A stretch of 64,000 bases of DNA from Anaerosporobacter mobilis DSM 15930 (GCF_900142955.1 NZ_FRCP01000007.1:1-64000), one strand, 5' to 3'. Shown: positions 52,042-61,779, counted from the stretch's first letter. Notes: generated by a model from the letters alone, not told the origin. A program made the numbers and translations.

Positions 52042-52986
52042 TTAATTATAAGCTAGCTCATTAATAATATTTGTTACTTTTTCACGTGTACCATCAATGA
52101 AATTCATGGCCACAGGACGATGTATAGCCCCGGAAACCAATGATAAATGAAATTCGTGTAAAAGCTTATCTATTAAAATCATTTTACTATTGTAACCTTG
52201 TGCACGAATCCAATTTTGTATGTACTCATCAAATACCTTAGCTGCTGCACCCGAAGGCATATTGTTTTTCCGATAGTTTCTTCGATATTCTCTATAGGAA
52301 TATTGATAACCACATTTGCATTCTCTGAAATCATCATGACCTTCAATTACACTATTACAATTATGGCATCTAATCATGTATCTTTCCAGAAGCTCCATAT
52401 CCTCTTTACCATATTTACATCTTAGATAAAGAGTTAATCCAATCTCGTCCGCTAGTACTTCATCTGGTATGCCTTTTGAATCTAACAAATAAAGCTGTTT
52501 CAATTTAGTAATATTCAATTTGTCGGGCCATTTGAATTTATTGTACCGATCTTTTATTACGTTATCTTGCTGCAATATAGTTTCATGTTTTTCTTTTTGA
52601 ATTCTTATCTTATTCCGCTCTGCCTGACGCTTATTTTTCTCTGCGATTTTTTCCAGAAAATTTTTATTCTCCTTATTATAGAATGATTGGATATAATCAA
52701 GTAGCAAGTGATACGTATCCGTATCTGTGACCGATATAGTATCAATAGTAAATCGGTCCTTCTCTATTATGATCCCAGTAACTAGATACACTCCCGATTT
52801 TCCAATCCGGTACATCCAACCATTTTTTTCCGACCAAGTGGGAATACCAAATCTCAGATCATATTTATCTAAAATAACGTTAGAGAACTCACGAAAAAAG
52901 CAGGAAATTTCTTTATTAAAAAATTGGTCTAAATCAGTTATTTCTGGTCTATGACTTTTCGGATATTCTTCTATGAATTTACTCAC
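52042..52986 (-). CDS. Hypothetical protein with central coiled coil and zinc ribbon
   Basis: 314 residues. The N-terminal alpha/beta part (about 1-100), a charged helical segment (EKNKRQAERNKIRIQKEKHE, about 112-135), then a zinc-ribbon-like CHNCNSVIEGHDDFRECKCGY near residue 208 followed by a very basic YREYRRNYRKNNMPSG. The end (RPVAMNFIDGTREKVTNII) resembles regions seen in some nuclease-linked proteins. It probably binds nucleic acid; no family named. Confidence 0.55.
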   Translation of the reverse strand: MSKFIEEYPKSHRPEITDLDQFFNKEISCFFREFSNVILDKYDLRFGIPTWSEKNGWMYRIGKSGVYLVTGIIIEKDRFTIDTISVTDTDTYHLLLDYIQSFYNKENKNFLEKIAEKNKRQAERNKIRIQKEKHETILQQDNVIKDRYNKFKWPDKLNITKLKQLYLLDSKGIPDEVLADEIGLTLYLRCKYGKEDMELLERYMIRCHNCNSVIEGHDDFRECKCGYQYSYREYRRNYRKNNMPSGAAAKVFDEYIQNWIRAQGYNSKMILIDKLLHEFHLSLVSGAIHRPVAMNFIDGTREKVTNIINELAYN

Positions 52987-53113
52987 TTGTATTTGCCTCC
53001 CTATCTTTTATGAGAAATATATTTATTATATAAAAATATTACCATAATGATCCATACAATACCAGCTGAAACTATGGATAAGGGAGTTTTTATACTAAAG
53101 TCTTTATTCCTAT

Positions 53114-54157
53114 CTATGCATCTTCACCTTCCAACTTTTTCATAATTCGTATAAACGCAGGATCATCTCTTAAAAAGTCTAACTCTTCATCCTTTTCAAA
53201 TGACTTTTTAATCATTTCTTTCATACTACTAAGACCATTATCTTGTTTAAATTTCATATGCGGATATAATGACTGTCTAATACCGTTTAATTCATTTATG
53301 CCAGAAACCATTTCTTCTAAAAGCCTTAGACTCTCATCTTTGTTTTTCTGCTCCAGTGCTATCATAAATTCTGAGGAACTTGCAATATATTGGCCTAATT
53401 CAAAATTCTCTGCTACATTGCGTGCAAGTTTTGCATATATCAAAGCCTCCTCATACTCCTTCTGCTTGCACTTTAAATGAATTATTTGCATTAAACTCCC
53501 AATAATCCCATTTGCATTCTGATATACCATCTCTTCGTGAACCTTATAAGCTTCATCGTACTTTTCCTGTTTACTGTAAAGGTTTGCTTGAATCATTCTT
53601 TTATCAAATCCAACTGGAGGAATTTGATCAAGTAACTTCTGTGCTTCTTCATACTCACCATTAACCACATAATCCTGACATAGTGACGCAGTCGCCATGT
53701 TTGATAATTCTTTATCTTCACCAAAAGCAACCACTTCATACCAAGCTGTAATTTGCTTTTTGTACTTGCCCTTGTCTTCTATGTCTTGCATTAATAAGTA
53801 TGCATTCAATAGCTGTGCAGTAAATAGGATTAGTTTATCACAGTTCGGATACTCCTTAATCAGATTGGATACTTTCTCGAATGTTTGATTAAATCCTCGT
53901 GTTGATATCTCCACGGTGATATCACGGATTATTTTATCAATTTCCAGATCTGTTAGTTCCTCACGGAAAGAAAGTAGTGTATCTATATCTGTCTTTAAAA
54001 TCCTGGCCAAAGGGGCTAAGAGAGTGATATCTGGATAGGATATCCCATTCTCCCATTTATTCACGGCAGGCGCAGTTACGCCTAGATAATTAGCCACTTG
54101 TTCTTGTGTTAGATGTTGTTCTTTTCTGTACATACGGATTAATTCGTTAATTTTCAT
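53114..54157 (-). CDS. XRE-family HTH regulator with TPR-like C-terminus
   Basis: 347 residues. N-terminal helix-turn-helix INELIRMYRKEQHLTQEQVA and LGVTAPAVNKWENGISYPD. The rest (about 110-330) is helical repeats (EYEEAQKLLDQIPPVG, KYDEAYKVHEEMVYQ, EYEEALIYAKLARNV) typical of TPR folds. This resembles quorum/peptide-sensing Rgg/PlcR-type proteins, but more often belongs to uncharacterised clostridial regulators. The target is unknown. Confidence 0.88.
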   Translation of the reverse strand: MKINELIRMYRKEQHLTQEQVANYLGVTAPAVNKWENGISYPDITLLAPLARILKTDIDTLLSFREELTDLEIDKIIRDITVEISTRGFNQTFEKVSNLIKEYPNCDKLILFTAQLLNAYLLMQDIEDKGKYKKQITAWYEVVAFGEDKELSNMATASLCQDYVVNGEYEEAQKLLDQIPPVGFDKRMIQANLYSKQEKYDEAYKVHEEMVYQNANGIIGSLMQIIHLKCKQKEYEEALIYAKLARNVAENFELGQYIASSSEFMIALEQKNKDESLRLLEEMVSGINELNGIRQSLYPHMKFKQDNGLSSMKEMIKKSFEKDEELDFLRDDPAFIRIMKKLEGEDA

Positions 54158-54309
54158 TCATATCTCTCCAATTCTTCATACTAACAAAGGCCTCTGCTAC
54201 TTATAGAATAGCAAAGACCCGATATACAAACAAGTGAATTGTTGTTACTTTTTATTCACAAAAAGTAACCAATGGTTATATTAAGTTTCTAAATTATTTA
54301 ACGTTGCGG

Positions 54310-54861
54310 TTATTCATCAATAATTGAATGTAAAACTATGTTTTCATATATCCTTGCCATTTCCGTTGGAGATTCTATAAAATCTCGGTCAATCCATTTA
54401 CACAGAATATTCCAATATCCACCAGTAGAATAAGAGATCGAATATTCTTGTTCAATTGAATTTGCAGTCTTTTTACAAGGGAACATCTTATTGATTAATG
54501 GTAACAATTCATCATACTTATTCAAAATAAAATGCAGTAAATCATTCTTTTGAAGCACCTTTAAAAAAGCTATATTATTACTCCAAAATTCAAAATAGAC
54601 TACTGCACTTTGCTGCACATTATGACAATTAGATGACTTTAATAAATTAATATATTGAGAAAATAATAAATTTACATATTCATTCAAAACTGCATCTTTG
54701 TTTACAAAGTGCCGATAAAAGGTTTTTCTTACAAGTTGTGCTTCATATACAATTTCACTAATTGTAATGGATTCATAACGTTTGTTTTCCATAAGTAATA
54801 GTAATGCTTGTATTATCAACTCTCTTGAACGAATTGCTGATGGATTTAAACTTTTACTCAT
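54310..54861 (-). CDS. TetR-family transcriptional regulator
   Basis: 183 residues from ATG 54861 with CAGGAGGCC upstream; the longer ORF start at 55008 would run through the divergent promoter. HTH: RELIIQALLLLMENKRYESITISEI and YEAQLVRKTFYRHFVNKDAVL. The C-terminal ligand domain is of the DhaS/YbiH-like type. It is divergent from the membrane protein gene at 54987 and is likely its repressor. Confidence 0.88.
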   Translation of the reverse strand: MSKSLNPSAIRSRELIIQALLLLMENKRYESITISEIVYEAQLVRKTFYRHFVNKDAVLNEYVNLLFSQYINLLKSSNCHNVQQSAVVYFEFWSNNIAFLKVLQKNDLLHFILNKYDELLPLINKMFPCKKTANSIEQEYSISYSTGGYWNILCKWIDRDFIESPTEMARIYENIVLHSIIDE

Positions 54862-54913
54862 AATGGCCTCCTGACACACATTTACCTGATATGTATATCT
54901 TTTTCTTGTTGTA

Positions 54914-54965
54914 TTGACAAAAGTAATACGCAAAAGTATAGTAATTAATAATGACACATATGTGT
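54914..54965 (+). promoter_or_regulatory. Promoter with palindromic operator, divergent from tetR-type gene
   Basis: TTGACA (54914-54919), a 17-nt spacer and TATAGT (54937-54942) form a strong promoter. About 12 nt downstream lies the perfect palindrome ACACATATGTGT (54954-54965), well placed for repression by the TetR-type protein. Confidence 0.75.
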
Positions 54966-54986
54966 AAAATTTACAAGAGGTGAAAG

Positions 54987-55523
54987 ATGAAAAAGATAAG
55001 ATTTTCATACGTTATTCTATCGCTAGCTCTATTCCTTATTATGCTTACTTTTATGCGACATGTCGCTAAACAAGTAGAGCTTATATCTGGTGGAACTGCT
55101 ATTTTGGATTTGAATTTCTATAATTCTAAAGAGTTTATGATGCAAACTTTACAAGAACTAGGTCAAAAAGGGCGTGATTTTTATCTTAGCAAATTCTTCA
55201 TTGTGGATTTCTTTTATCCAATTACCTATGCTGCTTTCTATGGCTTCACTATTTTGTATGTTTTAGAGAAATTAAAAAACCACTCTAGATTGATTAAATT
55301 ATTGGCACTTATTCCTGTGTGTGGGATGTGCTTTGATTGGATGGAGAATGTATTCATAGGTAGTTTGCTTACAACATTCCCTAATGACAGTGCCTTTTTA
55401 TATCTCATGGTCACTATGTCAACGATCTTAAAGTTTAGTTTTGTATATCTGGCTGTTGTTACAATTATTATCTTAGTGGGTATAGTAATAATCAAAAGAA
55501 ATAAGTTTCTTAATACGAATTAG
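54987..55523 (+). CDS. Hypothetical four-span membrane protein under TetR-type control
   Basis: 178 residues, with AGAGGTG just upstream. Four membrane segments (about 8-24, 70-90, 105-122, 140-168) and a polar extracytoplasmic loop between the first two. CFDWMENVFIGSLLTTFPND resembles a region of small uncharacterised bacterial membrane proteins. No function is known. The divergent TetR gene is the probable regulator. Confidence 0.65.
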   Translation: MKKIRFSYVILSLALFLIMLTFMRHVAKQVELISGGTAILDLNFYNSKEFMMQTLQELGQKGRDFYLSKFFIVDFFYPITYAAFYGFTILYVLEKLKNHSRLIKLLALIPVCGMCFDWMENVFIGSLLTTFPNDSAFLYLMVTMSTILKFSFVYLAVVTIIILVGIVIIKRNKFLNTN

Positions 55524-55560
55524 TAAATCGTTGTTACTAATTATCTACAGTATGATAAAA

Positions 55561-55621
55561 GGTGATTTGAATCACCATAGTTATTTTGATAAGAATGGTG
55601 ATTTTCATAACCATTCTTATC
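55561..55621 (+). terminator. Double hairpin after the membrane protein gene
   Basis: GGTGATTTGAATCACC (55561-55576) and the 12-bp GATAAGAATGGT / ACCATTCTTATC (55588-55621). The second lies between convergent genes; its last base overlaps the stop of the protease gene. Confidence 0.6.
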
Positions 55622-56447
55622 AAGATCGTTCAACATCTAAGATTCGGTTACTAAAATCCAGCATCCAACTTTTCTCCTCTAGGATGTCTGCCCCAAGTAA
55701 CCCATTAATTTGTTCATATTCTGTAGGAAATACTTTTCTGTTAATAGCTGAAACTTGATTCAATACAACAATCTGGTTCCCAATCTCTAAAGATAACTTC
55801 TCAACTATACGAACCGTCTCTTCTTTCGTACCGTCAACACCAGTTAAGACATCTAACGTTTCTGAAGATTCAGGCAATCTATGATACATATGATCACCAA
55901 GAATACTTTCTGTATTACCAGTATCAAAACCAAATAATTCTACTCTCCCATTAATTAATGTGCGAAGTATCGGCATATTGTCCCATTCTTCCATATTAGA
56001 AGATAGCCGTTCAGGGATTGGTTTGGTTATATTGATTGTGTTTCCTATTCTGTCATATTCCCACTTAAAGTGTTGAATAATATCCCAACCTAAGAAACCA
56101 TTAACTATGATAGGATTTCCATTATCATCTTCACCAAAATCCAATTGCTCATCTTCTACTACAATGACTTGCAGATCTTCTATGGTGACTTCACCAATTT
56201 GCATTAACGGTATAATTGCAGTATTAGCAGTTAATATTTGTCCGGCATTGCCACCAGCTTTTACTGTTTCAGAACATGCGATAGCCTGAAATCTTGAAGC
56301 AGTTGTTCGCTTCATTACTGTCATCGTAGCACCAGTGTCAAATACCATTGGTATATATAAGTCATGTAATGCTATTGATATTAGATATAATGATTCCATA
56401 CGCTGTACAGCTATTATACTAGTGGTGTTCGTAAAATTTATCTTCAT
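55620..56447 (-). CDS. Retropepsin-like aspartic protease with two DTG motifs
   Basis: 275 residues from ATG 56447 (AGGAG upstream). Two retropepsin-like halves: VFDTGATMTVMK near residue 34 and FGFDTGNTESILG near residue 167, each with a hydrophobic-hydrophobic-Gly strand further on (VNGFLGWDII near 115 and INGLLGADIL near 257). So the two Asp can come together within one chain. No signal peptide. Similar clan-AA proteins are common in clostridia; the substrate is unknown. Confidence 0.8.
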   Translation of the reverse strand: MKINFTNTTSIIAVQRMESLYLISIALHDLYIPMVFDTGATMTVMKRTTASRFQAIACSETVKAGGNAGQILTANTAIIPLMQIGEVTIEDLQVIVVEDEQLDFGEDDNGNPIIVNGFLGWDIIQHFKWEYDRIGNTINITKPIPERLSSNMEEWDNMPILRTLINGRVELFGFDTGNTESILGDHMYHRLPESSETLDVLTGVDGTKEETVRIVEKLSLEIGNQIVVLNQVSAINRKVFPTEYEQINGLLGADILEEKSWMLDFSNRILDVERS

Positions 56448-56626
56448 TAATAATACTCCTATATATTTCAAATATTTAGTATTTTGTCTACTGGTATTAA
56501 TCTACTCTAATCATACACAAAAATCTATTTTGTGTAAACCATAATTATCGTAGAACTTATGTTTGCTTTCTGTTATAATACTATTAGACGATGTTGTAAT
56601 GTGTTATACATACTAAGGAGAAAGAA

Positions 56627-57631
56627 TTGATTTACGATATATTTAATACAAAACAAGATAATTTACCAACTAGTGCGCAGAATTTTCTGCTATATCTAGG
56701 CACAATTAGAGGGAAATCAAGTAATACCATAGAAGGTTATAAAAGTGATTTAACTATCTTCTTTCGTTTTCTATTGCTATATAAGCAAAAAGTTCCTGGC
56801 AATACTCCATTTGAAGCAATTGATATTCGAGATATCGATTATACGTTCATAGACTCTATACAGTTAAATGATTTATATGCGTTTCTTTTATTTGTTAAGA
56901 AATATCGAGATAACGGAGCTTACGCTAGGGCAAGAAAGGTTGCAACGTTAAAATCTTACTATAACTACTTGTATGCAAAGGAAAAAGTTTTATCTCACAA
57001 TCCTGCACTTGAATTAGAATCCCCGAAGATTCAAAAACGTCAACCTGTTCATCTTTCATTAGAACAAAGTCTTAATTTGCTAGAATCATTAGATTCCAGA
57101 AAGAAAAATTATACGAGGGATTACTGTATATTGACTTTGTTTTTGAATTGCGGACTCAGACTTTCCGAATTATGTAGTATTCAGATATCAAAAATATCTG
57201 GGGATATTCTTACGATTATAGGAAAAGGAAACAAGGAAAGAACCGTGTATCTAAATGATGCTTGTTTAGAAGCATTGGAGGAATACTTAAAAGTACGATT
57301 AGAGATTGAGACAGATTCACAATATAGAGATATTCTTTTTTTATCCACTCACAAAACACCAATACGTCATAGAACAGTTGAGATTATGGTGAAAAAGTGT
57401 ATTGTACAATCTGGTGTAGCGGATGCTCAAAAATATACTCCACATAAGTTGCGACACACTGCTGCTACCATTATGTATCAAAATGGTGTTGATATAAGAA
57501 AATTGCAAACCATTTTGGGGCATGAAAGTATATCAACAACTGAAATCTATACACATATTGATGATAATACTTTACGTGAAGCTGTCAAGTCAAATCCTCT
57601 TGGGAAAGCCCGTTCTAAATATACTGTTTGA
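56627..57631 (+). CDS. Tyrosine recombinase, XerC/XerD-like
   Basis: 334 residues from TTG 56627 with AAGGAG upstream. SAM-like core-binding domain (SNTIEGYKSDLTIFFRFLL) and a catalytic domain with Arg in LNCGLRLSELCSIQ, Lys in IIGKGNKER, HKLRH, GHESISTTEIYTH and the nucleophile Tyr in EIYTHID. Full set of residues, so active. Length and lack of an att/excisionase partner fit a chromosomal Xer-like resolvase rather than a prophage integrase. It may act on dif-like sites. Confidence 0.88.
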   Translation: MIYDIFNTKQDNLPTSAQNFLLYLGTIRGKSSNTIEGYKSDLTIFFRFLLLYKQKVPGNTPFEAIDIRDIDYTFIDSIQLNDLYAFLLFVKKYRDNGAYARARKVATLKSYYNYLYAKEKVLSHNPALELESPKIQKRQPVHLSLEQSLNLLESLDSRKKNYTRDYCILTLFLNCGLRLSELCSIQISKISGDILTIIGKGNKERTVYLNDACLEALEEYLKVRLEIETDSQYRDILFLSTHKTPIRHRTVEIMVKKCIVQSGVADAQKYTPHKLRHTAATIMYQNGVDIRKLQTILGHESISTTEIYTHIDDNTLREAVKSNPLGKARSKYTV

Positions 57632-57727
57632 AAATAATATCCTTATACGATTATAAATTCTATTCATACATGCAATAACCATAAGATGTTTCATATATTA
57701 TAAGGAACAAATAAATAAAGAGGCGTT

Positions 57728-59071
57728 ATGCAGAGTTTTAATCCTTTTGAAGAAAAACCTCTACCAATTGAGAGAACCTTTATGGATTGGAATACCATGT
57801 ACCCCTGTCCATATAATAAGGAGACAGTGGACCCATATACGAAATGCCGTATTGTTTTGATGAATGGTACTGAATTTGAAGCACAATGGTTTTCACGTAA
57901 TTTTTCAAGACATTGTACCGATAATGATTTAAGACGTGAACTAGCAACTCTAAGAAGAGTAGAACAACAACAGCAAAAAAGAATTAGTTGTCTAAAGCCC
58001 AAAAACGAATCTATACTCGAACATACAATAACATATGAACAACTCGCGGTAGATCTTACTTCTGTCCTTGCCAAGCAAGAACCAGATTGTAACGTTAGAA
58101 ATGCTCTTAATTTTGCTTTATTAGAAGATTTTGATCATCTCTATCGCTATTCTAACCTACTTAATTATGAATATGGTATCTGTCCTAAGAAATTGGTGGG
58201 TGGTTATACTGAAATAACACCTGCGCGTCCTACCATATCCGAACATCGTGATCCAATGGATAGTATCTTCCCTTATGTATGTAATGACCAATCGAACATA
58301 CTTACAAAACTTAATATTGGCATCATCACTGCAGCAGAACAACAGACTATGAACTATTATATGAATGTTGCTAGCTTATATGATAAATCGGATCTAGGAC
58401 GAAGACTTTACCAAGAAATTGGTATGATTGAAGAGGAACATGTTAGCCAATATGAAAGTTTAAAAGATACTACAGGAACATGGCTTGAGGAATTGTTACT
58501 ACATGAATATACAGAATGTTATCTTTACTATTCCTGTATGCAAACAGAATGTGACAAACGCATTCGTTGTATCTGGGAAGAATGTTTGTGCCAAGAAATT
58601 GCACATCTTCATAAAGCAAAAGATTTATTATGGGAATATGAAGGCACGGAGTGGCAACAGATAATTCCTTGCGGTAACTTTCCTGAGCTATTATGCTTAC
58701 GTCCAAACATTGATTATGTTCGATCTATTATCGCAACAACAACGGGTAATACACAAAGATGGGAATGTGTTGTTCCATTAAATGAATTAACTCCAGATGA
58801 TCCATTTTTCTTCTATCAAGACATAGTAAATCATAATGTTAATTGTGTGGCTAGTCATAATGTAATAGAGCGATATATTAAATGCAAAGGTCATGACTAT
58901 CGTTTTGAAACAGCTCCTAATCCTTTATGTGTACTTCAAAATCGTCGTTGTGATAACACAACCCTAGCACGCGTCCAATCCGAAACACCAGCTGAAACGC
59001 AAGTATGTGGTACAACGAAAGGACAATGTAGTTGTAAAACAAATACCGAAGATGGACCTGTTTGTTTTTAA
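57728..59071 (+). CDS. Ferritin-like-domain protein with Cys-rich end
   Basis: 447 residues. Helices with metal-type Glu/His: NALNFALLEDFDHLYRYSNL near residue 122, YQEIGMIEEEHVSQYESL near 230, LLLHEYTECYLYYSCM near 255 and WEECLCQEIAHLHKAKDLL near 285. These are the paired ExxH motifs of a di-iron four-helix bundle. The C-terminus carries CGTTKGQCSCKTNTEDGPVC. Function unknown; spore coat or oxidative defence are possible. It lies 96 nt after the recombinase gene. Confidence 0.7.
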   Translation: MQSFNPFEEKPLPIERTFMDWNTMYPCPYNKETVDPYTKCRIVLMNGTEFEAQWFSRNFSRHCTDNDLRRELATLRRVEQQQQKRISCLKPKNESILEHTITYEQLAVDLTSVLAKQEPDCNVRNALNFALLEDFDHLYRYSNLLNYEYGICPKKLVGGYTEITPARPTISEHRDPMDSIFPYVCNDQSNILTKLNIGIITAAEQQTMNYYMNVASLYDKSDLGRRLYQEIGMIEEEHVSQYESLKDTTGTWLEELLLHEYTECYLYYSCMQTECDKRIRCIWEECLCQEIAHLHKAKDLLWEYEGTEWQQIIPCGNFPELLCLRPNIDYVRSIIATTTGNTQRWECVVPLNELTPDDPFFFYQDIVNHNVNCVASHNVIERYIKCKGHDYRFETAPNPLCVLQNRRCDNTTLARVQSETPAETQVCGTTKGQCSCKTNTEDGPVCF

Positions 59072-59088
59072 TTAAGAAGCTCCTAAAT

Positions 59089-59139
59089 AAACTGTACCAA
59101 ACAGATATGAATTAAAAATACATCTGTTTGGTACAGTTT
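59089..59139. terminator. Bidirectional terminator between convergent genes
   Basis: A near-perfect 18-bp stem, AAACTGTACCAAACAGAT / ATCTGTTTGGTACAGTTT, flanked by A and T runs. Confidence 0.88.
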
Positions 59140-59148
59140 ATAATTTTA

Positions 59149-60675
59149 TTAATTAATTTGTAATGGATTTTCTGTATATTCGCATGTAAAATTAGTAAAC
59201 TCTGCTACATTTGATTCTTCCGAATCATAGGCATATAGACCAATCATAACCCCTGTGAATCCACCAGCAACTTCTGAAGATAGATATCTCGTATAGGCAT
59301 TTCCTAAACTTCTCTCCTCACCATTTACTCTTATCCCAAATGTATAGGATTCGTTAGCGCAATAAATCACAAGTGTAACCTTCGAATTAGACGTAAGATC
59401 AAAGCTGTTTTCAACACTCTTAATATTCCCGATATTAAGTCGCTCAATCACTTCATAGTTTCCCTTATTGTCTAGTTTCTCGCGTATTGCTAAATCATAA
59501 TGATGATTTTCATCCATGTACATGGTAATACCAGCTTCCCCATTCGTTATACTCACATCACAAGTAATAATTCCGTTAAAATCTCTTTGTCTTAGACCAA
59601 CAAAGGTTGGGCTGTCGATATCATCAATTGAGATTGTAGTACCAGTAAGTTTAATTCGGTCTTCTTCTAATTGATAATTCTCATTATAAGGTAAACGAAG
59701 GAAACACCAATCCGTATTCCAGTCTGTATTCTCGAATGTATAGAGTCTCTTCTCCTCTTGAATGACATCTTCGGTAATACGATTTGTTTCAAATTGGCGT
59801 GTAGTTGTACCATGATCCCCAGCGATAAACCAACCATCTTCTCCAAAGGTAATTGGGGTTAAGAAGACCTCACGTCCAAGATGGTGATAGGTTGCCCATC
59901 TGCCTATTTGACGAAATCCAAGATGGAATAGCCACCAATTCCCATTATTATCTTCTACTAAATCACCATGCCCAACACCTTGGATTTCATAACCACCTAA
60001 ATTACGGTTCGTAAGTACTGGATTAGCTGGATCAGATACAAAAGGACCAAAAATGGAATCACTCTTTGCATAAGTAACCATATGACCAAATTCTGTTCCG
60101 CCTTCTGCAGCAAGTAGGTAATACATACCGTTAATTTTGTACATATGTGGACCTTCAAGATAACGTCCGCCTATCCCCTGCCAAATCGTTTGACTCTTGG
60201 TAAGCTTTTTACCAGTGGCAATATCAATCTCACATTGAACTATTCCACTTACACCAAAATCATCACTACCATTACTCATAAAATATGTCTTATCCTTCTC
60301 AAAGTATAGAGAGGGGTCAATACCACCTTGATCAACATGGATTGGCTCTGACCATTCCCCGTTAATGTCATCTGTCCAAACATAGAAATTCTGATGAGTT
60401 GTATCGTTTGTTGTTGTCATATAGAAACGTCCATTATTATATCGAATTGATGGCGCAAATACACCACCAGAACTATTTACTTTATCTAATGCAATTTGGC
60501 TCTTTCTCGTTAAACAGTGGCCTATTTGTTCCCAGTTAATTAAATCTGTACTTTTGAATAAAGGTACTCCAGGAAAGTATTGCATGGAACTGCAAACCAT
60601 ATAATAGGTATCTTCAACCTTGCACACACTTGGATCTGGATAGAACCCTTTGATTATTGGATTTTGATATATCAT
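59149..60675 (-). CDS. Intracellular GH43 beta-xylosidase/arabinofuranosidase with C-terminal beta-sandwich
   Basis: 508 residues from ATG 60675 (AGGAGG upstream), no signal peptide. GH43 propeller: catalytic base Asp in NPIIKGFYPDPSVCKV near residue 14, Asp in HVDQGGIDPSLYFEK near 122, acid Glu in GRYLEGPHMYKINGMYYL near 183. The C-terminal ~180 residues form the GH43 C2 beta-sandwich (LRLPYNENYQLEEDRIKL, VGLRQRDFNGIITCDV). Typical of beta-xylosidases acting on imported oligosaccharides. Divergent AraC-type gene upstream. Confidence 0.93.
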   Translation of the reverse strand: MIYQNPIIKGFYPDPSVCKVEDTYYMVCSSMQYFPGVPLFKSTDLINWEQIGHCLTRKSQIALDKVNSSGGVFAPSIRYNNGRFYMTTTNDTTHQNFYVWTDDINGEWSEPIHVDQGGIDPSLYFEKDKTYFMSNGSDDFGVSGIVQCEIDIATGKKLTKSQTIWQGIGGRYLEGPHMYKINGMYYLLAAEGGTEFGHMVTYAKSDSIFGPFVSDPANPVLTNRNLGGYEIQGVGHGDLVEDNNGNWWLFHLGFRQIGRWATYHHLGREVFLTPITFGEDGWFIAGDHGTTTRQFETNRITEDVIQEEKRLYTFENTDWNTDWCFLRLPYNENYQLEEDRIKLTGTTISIDDIDSPTFVGLRQRDFNGIITCDVSITNGEAGITMYMDENHHYDLAIREKLDNKGNYEVIERLNIGNIKSVENSFDLTSNSKVTLVIYCANESYTFGIRVNGEERSLGNAYTRYLSSEVAGGFTGVMIGLYAYDSEESNVAEFTNFTCEYTENPLQIN

Positions 60676-60826
60676 TGTATTTTCCTCCTGAATTGATAGG
60701 CATTTTCTTAACCTTGACTTCATCTATAGCTAGCACTATACTGTATATAGTGTATCATTATTATATAAAGGGAGACAATGAGTATTCTGTCAGAACTTAG
60801 CACAAAAAAGACATGGGGTAAGCATT

Positions 60827-61687
60827 ATGTATGAAATGAAGTTAGAGTTTTTCGCAATGGATCATAATTTTCCATTCTTTATTCAATATGGACATCATTC
60901 AGGCGATTTCTTTATGCATGTACATAAGGATTTTACAGAGCTTGTAATTGTAATGGAAGGTACAGCGGTTCATGTTGTTGGAGAGGAATCCTATGAAATC
61001 AAGAAAGGTGATATATTCGTTATTGGGAGTAATACAGCACATGGTTTTAAGGATTCAAAGAATTTTCGCCTATGCAATATTATGTTTCGTCCAGAACTTA
61101 CGTTCTCACAGGATTTTGATATTAAAAAATCAAAAGGATTTCATGCATTATTTGTATTAGAACCTTATATTACAAAAGAATACGTGTTTCAGAGTAAATT
61201 AAGATTAAACTTTACTGAGTATGAAAAGGTAAGTGCTATGATTGATGAAATGATGTATGAATATAAAGTCCGCATGGATGGGTGGCAAGAGATGCTGAAT
61301 TCTTGCTTTATGCGCTTAATCATCTATCTTTCAAGAATATATAAATTACCAGAAAAAACAGATACGTATGACTTAATCTATATAGCAAATGCAATATCTT
61401 ACATTGAAAATCATTTTATTGAATCGATAACAGTAAAGCAACTCGCGGAGATGGCATATCTTTCAGAAAGACATTTTTCTAGAGTGTTTACCAATACCTA
61501 TCATATCTCTCCCATGCAGTATGTTATAAAACTAAGACTGCATTATGCTAGTTTGTTATTAAAGAATACCTCTATATCGATTACCGATATCTCTATCCAG
61601 ACTGGTTTTAATGATAGTAATTATTTTGCAAGGCAATTTAAGAAGTACTATCACTGTTCTCCTAGTGAATATAGAGAGTTACAGTAA
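60827..61687 (+). CDS. AraC-family transcriptional regulator
   Basis: 286 residues. N-terminal cupin (FFMHVHKDFTELVIVMEGTA, YEIKKGDIFVIGSNTAHGF) and C-terminal HTH pair (ITVKQLAEMAYLSERHFSRVF, ITDISIQTGFNDSNYFARQF). It is divergent from the GH43 gene and probably activates it on sensing a sugar. Confidence 0.92.
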   Translation: MYEMKLEFFAMDHNFPFFIQYGHHSGDFFMHVHKDFTELVIVMEGTAVHVVGEESYEIKKGDIFVIGSNTAHGFKDSKNFRLCNIMFRPELTFSQDFDIKKSKGFHALFVLEPYITKEYVFQSKLRLNFTEYEKVSAMIDEMMYEYKVRMDGWQEMLNSCFMRLIIYLSRIYKLPEKTDTYDLIYIANAISYIENHFIESITVKQLAEMAYLSERHFSRVFTNTYHISPMQYVIKLRLHYASLLLKNTSISITDISIQTGFNDSNYFARQFKKYYHCSPSEYRELQ

Positions 61688-61779
61688 GAAAATTTATATG
61701 AATATTTGAATATTCATAATTACGTAGTAAATAATGAAAGAAACGTACATTAGTACTTAAACAAAAAGGAGGATTCAAT

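Noticed and set aside
56627..57631. Integrase of a local prophage
   Set aside because: No phage genes or attachment repeats lie nearby; the protein has the length and domains of Xer-type enzymes.
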